The notes under the pieces are model-generated. The model had not been told where the DNA came from and ran no database searches. It saw only the letters and a list, made by a program, of their open reading frames with translations. From positions 10,513,294 to 10,577,293 of the forward strand of contig NC_084834.1 of assembly GCF_033115175.1 (NCBI RefSeq): a stretch of 64,000 nt of DNA, written 5' to 3'. Position numbers and translations under genes: made by a program. This document shows, piece after piece, positions 56,915-64,000 of the stretch (position 1 is its first letter; every line of letters starts with the position of its first letter). This DNA comes from Lepus europaeus (Eukaryota; Chordata; Mammalia; Lagomorpha; Leporidae).

Positions 56915-57251
56915 TTTTTTATTTTTGACAGGCAGAGTGGACAGTGAGAGAGAGACAGAGAGAAAGGTCTTCCTTTTGCCGATGGTTCACCCTCCAATGG
57001 CAGCCGCAGTAGGCGCGCTGCAGCCGGCGCACCGCGCTGATCCGATGGCAGGAGCCAGGTGCTTCTCCTGGTCTCCCATGGGGTGCAGGGCCCAAGGACT
57101 TGGGCCATCCTCCACTGCCTTCCCGGGCCACAGCAGAGAGCTGGCCTGGAAGAGGGGCAACCGGGACAGGATCGGTGCCCCGACCGGGACTAGAACCTGG
57201 TGTGCCGGCGCCGCAAGGCGGAGGATTAGCCTAGTGAGCCGTGGCGCCAGC
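56915..57251 (-). mobile_element. Young lagomorph C-repeat SINE (CSINE2-like)
   Basis: Full-length minus copy. Perfect 15-bp duplication CTAAATATGTATTTT at 56900-56914 and 57252-57266. Confidence 0.98.
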
Positions 57252-57310
57252 CTAAATATGTATTTTATTATTCATTAATTTCTTGATAATTTTAGTTGAA
57301 AATGACTTCT

Positions 57311-57566
57311 TGGAGGGTACATTTTGTGGTACAACACATTAAGTCAGCCCTCGGTTCACTTACATCCTCTGAGTACTGATTCAACTTCTAGCTGCTCTGT
57401 TTCTGATCCAACTTCTTGCTAATGCCTCCTGGGATGCAGCAGATGACAGCTCAAGTACTTAGACTCCTGCTACCACATGCGATACCTAGATGGAGTTCTG
57501 TGCTCCTGGCTTCAGCTTGGCCCAGCCTTGGCCATTGCAGGCATTTGGGAAGTGAACCAGTTGATA

Positions 57567-57603
<37 letters not shown>

Positions 57604-57715
57604 TGTCTCCCTCCCACCTCCCTCTCCCTGCTCTATCTCCCTCTCCCTCTCCCTGTTTCTCTGTGTGTGTTTGTGTGTCTGCCTTTCAAGTAAGGTAAAC
57701 AAATTAAAAAAATTA
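57311..57715 (+). mobile_element. Old lagomorph SINE with CT tract
   Basis: Diverged plus copy with CTCCTGGGATGCAGCAGATG, GCATTTGGGAAGTGAACC, then (CT)n 57570-57601 and a pyrimidine-rich extension to 57690. Confidence 0.88.
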
Positions 57716-57830
57716 TTTTCATTCTTTATGTAAGGCAGAGTGACAACAAGGAAGGAATAGACAGATCATTCATCTTCTGTTTCAATCCCATAATGCCTAC
57801 AACGGTCAGAGGTGCACTGAACTCTACATA
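57716..57830 (-). mobile_element. Old SINE fragment, minus
   Basis: TTATGTAAGGCAGAGTGACA.. CATCTTCTGTTTCAATCCC..ATGCCTACAACGGTCAGA is the tail-side third of an old SINE. The rest is missing next to the L1 insertion. Confidence 0.7.
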
Positions 57831-57879
57831 ATCTCAACTTGATTCATGAACTTTTATACCAAGTAGCTTTACATTAAAC

Positions 57880-59249
57880 TTATTATCAATGAAACTGTCA
57901 GGAAAGTGAAGAGGCAACCAACAGAATAGGAAAAATATTTGCAAACTATGCAACAGATAAAAAAAGAGATCAAGAAACTCCACAACAACAAAACAACCCA
58001 CTTAAGAGATGGGCCAAGGACCTCAATAGACATTTTTCAAAAGAAGAAATCCAAATGGCTAACAGGCACATGAAAAAATGTTCAGGGTCACTAGCAATCA
58101 GAGAAATGCAAATCAAAACCACAATGAGGTTTCACCTCACCCCAGTGAGAATGGCTTACATTCAGAAATCTACCAACAACAGAGGCTGGTGAGGATGTGG
58201 GGGAAAAGGGACACTAACCCACTGTTGGTGGGAATGCCAACTGGTTAAGCCACTATGGAAGTCAGTCTGGAGATTCCTCAGAAACCTGAATATAACCCAA
58301 CCATACAACCCAGCCATCCCACTCCTTGGAATTTACCCAAAAGAAATTAAATTGGCAAACAAAAAAGCTGTCTGCACCTCAATGTTTATTGCAGCTCAAT
58401 TCACAATAGCTAAGACATGGAGTCAACCTAAATGCCCATCAACAGTAGACTGGATAAAGAAATTATGGGATATGTACTCCATAGAATACTATACAGCAGT
58501 AAAAAAAAAAATGAAATCCGGTCATTTGCAACAAAATGGAGGAATCTGGAACACATCATGCTCAGTGAATTAAGCCAGTCCCAAAGGGACAAATATCATA
58601 TGTTCTCCCTGATTGGTGGCAGCTAACTGAGCACCAAAAAGGAAACCTGTAGAAGTGAAATGGACACTATGAGAAACAATGATTTGATCAGCCCTTGTCC
58701 TGACTGTTGAGGAACAACTTAATACTATAACCAATTTAGGTTTTTTTTTTTTCTACTTAATACTATAGGTTGAACTCTGTAATTAACACACAATTATTCT
58801 TAGGTGTTTAAATTTAACTGAAAAGTGATACCTGTTAAATATATCAGTGGGAATTAGATAGAGAGGAGATGTACAGTTCAGCACATGCTCAGTCAGACTT
58901 GCCCCAAACAGTGGAATTAGAAATGTGCCAGGGATTCCAATTCAATCCCATCAAGGTGGCACATACCAATGCCATCTCACTAGTCAAACTGATCATTTTC
59001 AGTTCATAATTGATCATAATGATTGGATTAAGAGTCAAAGGGGTCACATAAACAAGACTAGTGTCTGCTAATACTGATAGAGTTAAAAAGGAGAGAATGA
59101 TCCACCATGGGAAGCGGGATACACAGCAGACTCATAGAATGGCAGATGTCCTAAACAGTACTCTGGCTTCAGAATCAGCCCTTAAGGCATTTGGATCCGG
59201 CTGAAAAGCCCATGAGAATATTTCAGGCATGGAAAGCCAAGACACTGTG

Positions 59250-59284
<35 letters not shown>

Positions 59285-59818
59285 AAATAAAAGATTTCTG
59301 TGAGTGAGATCCCAGCGGAAAGAACGGGCCATCAAAGAAGGAGTTACCTTTCTCTGAAGGGAGGAGAGAACTTCCACTTTGACTATGACCTTGTCTAAAT
59401 AAGATCAGAGTTGGTGAACTCAAAAGGCTTCCAGAGCCTCAGGTGATTACTGACGCCATAAACAAGAGTGTCAATTGTGAAATCAAAAACAGGAGTCACT
59501 GTGCACTTACTCCCCATGTAGGATCTCTGTCCTTAACTTGTTGTACTATGCGAATTAATGTTAAAACTACTACTCAAACAGTACTTCATACTTTGTGTTT
59601 CTGTGTGGGTACAAACTGTTGAAATCTTTACTTAGTATATACTAAATTGATCTTCTGTATATAAAGATAATTGAAAATGAATCTTGATGTGAAGGGGTGG
59701 GAGAGGGAGCGGGAGATGGGAAGGTTGTGGGTGGGAGGGAGGTTATGGGGGGAAAAGCCACTGTAATCCAAAAGCTGTACTTTGGAAACTTTTATTTATT
59801 AAATAAAATTTAAAAAAA
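57880..59818 (+). mobile_element. LINE-1 H: young rabbit L1, 5'-truncated
   Basis: ORF2 C-terminal region from about 57895, broken by a few stops and shifts. It keeps long readable stretches: [71 protein letters not shown]2 ends near 58630. The 3' UTR holds a 32-A run (59250-59281) and a G-rich tract (59694-59752), and ends TTTATTTATTAAATAAAA with an A tail. Flanks AGCTTTACATTAAA (57865) and AGCTTACATTACATT (59830) may be a target duplication. Best-preserved L1 in the window. Confidence 0.95.
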
Positions 59819-60159
59819 AAAACAGCATCAGCTTACATTACATTCTTAAATAATATTAAACTAGACTATATGCACAGAACTTTTAAATTTAATATATACT
59901 TATATGGTATGTTACTTCCCTAGGATTCCTAACAGAAAGTTACAATCTTGGTATTCTGGAAGCTAGGAAACCTTTTTTGAAAGACACAGCATATTTGTGC
60001 ATATTTATGAGGTCTAATGTGATATTCTGATCCATGTTCACATTGGGGAAAAAAAACTTTTGGAGGGATCAGTAAATCCATTACTTTAAATTTTGTCATT
60101 TCTTGATGGCAGTTACATTCAAAATCCTCTCTTCTAGCTACTTTGAGACACACAGAGCA

Positions 60160-60400
60160 GTGTTATTATATTCTCACCCTACGGTGCCAAAGAACATCAG
60201 AGCTTATTTCTCCTATCTGACATTGTGCCCACTGACCAGCACTTCCATTGCCCTTTCAAAGCTACTCTCCCATTCTCTGCTAATCACTTTTCTGCTCTCA
60301 GCTTCAATGAGATAAGCTTCTTTAGATTCCACATATGAGTGTGATCATGCTACATTTGCCTTTCTGTGCCTAACTTAGCATACACTGAGGCAACTTGCTA
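60160..60400 (-). mobile_element. Ancient L1 3' region, antisense
   Basis: TAGATTCCACATATGAGTGT..GATCATGCTACATTTGCC, TTTCTGTGCCTAACTTAGCA match the antisense ORF2 end of old mammalian L1. Confidence 0.6.
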
Positions 60401-60829
60401 ACAACAGAACATTTATGTGTTCATCACCTATAGGAAAAGATGCCTTTTCCTCCAAGTCCAGTGAGTTCTGATGTGAAGTAACTAAATAATACAAATATTA
60501 TACCTCTGAAAGCTTCATTGTTTGAAAACATTGTGTTACTTCTTTAGAAAGATGTCAAAATATTAAAACTAATAAGAGGTGTTCCAATGTGTTTAAAGTA
60601 TGATTATGAATGTTGATGCTCCAGCAACTAAAACATTCTTATATCAATAAAAAGACATTGGGAACATAAATTTACATCTCTATATTTATTATGTATATAT
60701 AAGATAGCTATTTATAATATAAATTTATGTCTACAGATATCAGCTATAGATAGATAACTGGATACATAGATTAATCTATATCTACATATATCTAAGTATA
60801 GATACAGATATTGAAAGATATCTATTTCT
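60401..60829. other. Unassigned spacer with TA-rich repeats
   Basis: A/T-rich; loose AGATA/TATCTA repetition at 60720-60815. Confidence 0.45.
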
Positions 60830-61170
60830 GGGTCTGGCACTGTGGCATAGCAGGTGGAGCCACCGCCTGCAATGCTGGCATCCCATATGGGTGTCAGTTC
60901 GAGTACTGGCTGCTCCATTTCCAATCCAGCTCTCTGTTATGGCCTGGGAAAGCAGTAGAAGATGGCCCAAGTCCTTGGGCCCCTGCACCCACGTGCAAGA
61001 CCCAGAGGAGGCTCCTGGCTCCTGGCTTTGGAATGGCACAGCTCCGGCCATTGCAGCCAGTTGGGGAGTGAACCAGCGGATGGAGGACCTCTCTCTCTCT
61101 CTGCCTCTCCCTCTTTCTCTATGTAACTCTGACTTTTGAATACATAAATAAATCGTTTTTTTAAAAAAAC
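60830..61170 (+). mobile_element. Lagomorph SINE
   Basis: Full-length plus copy. Duplication AAAGATATCTATTTCT (60814-60829) and AAAGATACTTATTTCT (61171-61186). Confidence 0.96.
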
Positions 61171-61238
61171 AAAGATACTTATTTCTAACATCTATAGGCA
61201 TAAATTTATTTTCCCATTATCTTATATTTGTCATATAA

Positions 61239-61532
61239 AGACTATCCCTGACTTATTTTTCTTTAGGATGGTGTGAAAGTATATCTATATAATCATATTA
61301 ATTTTTATTTCAGTACTGAATTCAATAAATGAAATGATATATTCAACACTTTACCATAAAATAATTTTTGTGTTAAGTGATTCAATGCAAGTGTTCTAAA
61401 AATATTTAAGGTAGACTAGATCAAATTATAATGTTTGGTAGGTTAAGTGTATAAGGTGCATTTAGACTTAGAATATTTTCAGTCTATGATGGGTTTATGA
61501 CATAACCCATCATAAATTGAGGAGCATCTGTA
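61239..61532. mobile_element. Tigger-type MITE, near full length
   Basis: AGACTATCCCTGACTTAT at the left and ..TAAATTGAGGAGCATCTG at the right resemble the ends of a Tigger-derived mammalian MITE. Internal ..GGTAGGTTAAGTGTATAAGG.. and CAGTCTATGATGGGTTTATG agree. Exact MER name not recalled. Confidence 0.75.
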
Positions 61533-61799
61533 TATAAAAACAAAATAAATACTTACATTAATAATGAATTTCTGGGACACAATGATGTACACAAGCAAAG
61601 AAACAGTCTTCTCAGGATTATCAACATGTACACGCCAAGCAGAAATACAATATAAATAGGATGGTCTTCCTCAAGAAAAGAGTATGTTCACAATGTGGGC
61701 TAACAGTTGGATTTGAAGTGTTATTTCACAGCAATTAAGTGAGATGATTTCAGCTCTATTAAAGAACTAAATTTTTTTAAAAGAACCAAGATAAAGATT

Positions 61800-61895
61800 G
61801 TCACATACCTACAGATATACACACATATAGATACATATATATATAGATTTATGTATATATAGATATATATTGGTATATATAGATATATATGGATT
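61800..61895. repeat. (ATAGATAT)n-like simple repeat
   Basis: Imperfect TATATAGATA repetition. Confidence 0.9.
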
Positions 61896-62035
61896 ATTAA
61901 GATTAGTAACAGTTCTTAATAAAAGCTATTAAATAGTATTGGTTTAGTAAAGTTTTAAGATCAGGGAGAGAAAAAAATGGGGTTAGTTTATTCACTAATA
62001 TATTGCTGTCACAGCAGGAACCCCTTACTGTGGGT

Positions 62036-62390
62036 TTTTTTTTCTTTTCTTTTCTTTTTTTTTTTTTTTGACAGGCAGAGTGGACAGTGAGAGAGAGAGA
62101 GACAGAGAAAAAGGTCTTCCTTTACCGTTGGTTCACCCTCCAATGGCCCCCTGCGGCCAGTGCACTGCGGCCAGCACACCGCGCTGATCCGAAGGCAGGA
62201 GCCAGGTGCTTATCCTGGTCTCCCATTGGGTACAGGGCCCAAGAACTTGGGCCATCCTCCACTGCACTCCTGGGCCATAGCAGAGAGCTGGCCTGGAAGA
62301 GGGGCAACCGGGACAGAATCCGGCGCCCTGACCGGGACTAGAACCCGGTGTGCTGGCGCCACTAGGTGGAGGATTAGTCTGTTGAGTCAC
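62036..62390 (-). mobile_element. Young lagomorph C-repeat SINE (CSINE2-like)
   Basis: Minus copy from T/TC-rich tail to a slightly shortened head (GATTAGTCTGTTGAGTCAC). Flanks GTGGGTTTT and GTGGTTTTA may be the target duplication. Confidence 0.95.
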
Positions 62391-62666
62391 GTGGTTTTAT
62401 GGTCATTCCAACCCACTATACTAATAAAAAGAAGAAATCAAATCAGAAGAAATTGAAAGGCTTTTCAATAATATTGGAGGCAAACTCAGAATTCTATTCC
62501 TCAGTCTTTAGTATCTTAATATTTCTACATGTAATATTTATAATGTTCTTTTTCTTTTCAGTGCACCTCATATAACACTCCATATTTACCTGAGTAACCT
62601 GTTTTCATTCTCTTATAACACTCTATAAGCTGCATTCATCTGAATTCTGATAAAAGCACAAAAATA

Positions 62667-62990
62667 GGGGCCAGCACTGTGGTGCAGTGGGTTAAAGCCA
62701 CAGCCTGCAACACTGGCATTCCATAGGGGTACCAGTTAGAGTCCCAGCTTCTCCACTTCTGAGCCAGCTCCCTACCAATGTGCCTGGGAAATCAGTGGAG
62801 GATGCTCCAAGTGCTTGGGTTCCTGCACCCACATGGGAGTCTTGGAAGAAGCTCCTGGTTCCTGGCTTAGGCCTGGTCCAGCTCTGGTCATTGCAGCCAT
62901 TTTGGGAGTGAACCAGGGATGGAAGATCTCTCACTCTGTCTCTCCCTCTCCCTCTCTCCCTTTTCAAATAAGTAAATAGATTTTTAAAGA
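62667..62990 (+). mobile_element. Lagomorph SINE
   Basis: Full-length plus copy GGGGCCAGCACTGTGGTGCA.. ending TTCAAATAAGTAAATAG. Confidence 0.95.
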
Positions 62991-63394
62991 AAATCACCCA
63001 AATCATTCCAACATTAACAGGATATTTAAATGGAAATAATAAAAGAATGTTTCACACAGACTATGTTAACAAAGGAAGACTTTAAAAAACATGGATGGCC
63101 ATAATGGATTTGACATACTTGTGTACAAACATCCTTTTATTTATAAAGTAGACATAAATACCTTTTGCTACGTGTCTTATAAGCACATTGTTCCAATAGT
63201 TCCTAATATGATAGTAAACAGTACACAGCAGGTGAAAAATAATTATTGAATATGATTGTAATAGGAGAAAGTCAACCAAGCATATATGTAAAACTTCCCA
63301 AAAATGTTCTTAATATGAAACTTAAATACTTCATAATATCAGAAACAAAGATATCCACAACTATTGTTTCAACTTGCAAACTATAGTATACTTG

Positions 63395-63665
63395 AAAGAA
63401 AAAATGGCAATGACACAGGCCAGCAAAATAGCTAACAAGCGTTTACAGATGTACAAAATCATTATCAATGATACACAAACAAATTAAGTCAACAATGGGA
63501 GATCATTAGGCTGGCTGGCCAAATGTAGAAAGTCACATATTGGGGAAAATTAAGGAAATCAGTTAAACTTGTGCACAGCTAATAGAGATGTAATGTGGAA
63601 ACGGTCTGGAGAAAATACAGTAGCAACTTAAATTAAGTCATCACCTAGCCAATGACACAAGTGCA
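63395..63665 (+). mobile_element. Possible ancient L1 ORF2 C-terminal relic
   Basis: AAAATAGCTAACAAGCG.. ..GATGTAATGTGGAAACGG.. ..CACCTAGCCAATGAC follows the order of the L1 ORF2 C-terminus but at low similarity. Confidence 0.35.
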
Positions 63666-64000
63666 TCAGAATATGTAGGCAAGGATCAGTGAAGAAACAA
63701 GAATGTGAGTGTTTACCGCCTGTGGTGGAAGAAATATGGGGACACTTTGGAAACATATTTTTAGAGGAATGGATTTTTTTAAGTGGTGAAAAGGTGGAAA
63801 AGGAATTTGAAATCAGAGAAGACCAAGGCTCTCTGAACCCGCTAACCCCAAAAGGCATGAGCTGTGATGCCCTGCTGAAGAACACCAGAACTCCATGTTT
63901 GTGTCATCTCCATCAAACCATTCTTGCCACCCAGAAGATGCCAGTCAGTGTGATAAATACTATAAGCAAAGCTTGTCCCTGCTTACTGCATTTTCATTCC
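63666..64000. other. Unassigned end of window
   Basis: No recognised feature. Confidence 0.45.

Overview
This window looks like nuclear DNA of a leporid lagomorph, most likely European rabbit (Oryctolagus cuniculus). The evidence is about 37 copies or fragments of the lagomorph-specific tRNA-derived C repeat (CSINE), rabbit-type LINE-1 3' ends, and an AT-rich, CpG-poor background with ancient mammal-wide repeats (MIR, L2, MER2/Tigger, MLT1-like LTR). No bacterial, phage or organelle features are present. Species is inferred from repeat families, not from a gene; a hare or cottontail cannot be excluded.

I find no intact protein-coding gene. Almost every longer open frame lies in a SINE, LINE, microsatellite or spacer. 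The gene-derived sequences I recognise are a decayed, intronless copy of OSTC (oligosaccharyltransferase subunit) with its 3' UTR at 42.05-43.09 kb, and a 34-nt 5' fragment of U2 snRNA with target-site duplications at 56.2 kb. The stretch is therefore intergenic or deep intronic.

Layout. 0-9.2 kb: unique sequence with about ten SINEs and an orphan L1 5' end. 9.2-13 kb: mostly unique, with one MLT1-like LTR. 13-20.6 kb: SINEs, L1 3' ends, mariner-type MITEs and a pogo/jerky-like transposase remnant. 20.7-27.3 kb: LTR-rich block, with two diverged LTRs of one family in minus orientation, a nested SINE pair and a class-I-type LTR. 27.7-31.7 kb: MER2 split by a SINE, then two nested L1s that both carry 5' inversions. 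32-38.7 kb: unique DNA with SINEs, MIRs, MITEs and a CAT triplet repeat. 38.7-41.95 kb: an old LTR-like repeat split by a mariner transposon with transposase remains and by an L1 3' end, then a tail-to-tail pair of young SINEs. 42-43 kb: OSTC pseudogene. 44.4-48.9 kb: two L1 pieces in permuted order. 49.3-51.6 kb: unique. 51.7-53.5 kb: inverted L1. 53.6-56.9 kb: L2/MIR relics and the U2 fragment. 56.9-64 kb: young SINEs, a young L1 3' end with a G-rich 3' UTR, and a Tigger MITE.

Nothing here works as a gene system. The informative content is the record of retrotransposition: nested insertions give relative ages, and several elements have scrambled structures. The most noteworthy are an L1 whose ORF2 carries scrambled pieces of its own 3' UTR, a mariner with transposase remains alongside its many MITEs, and the very short U2 retrocopy.
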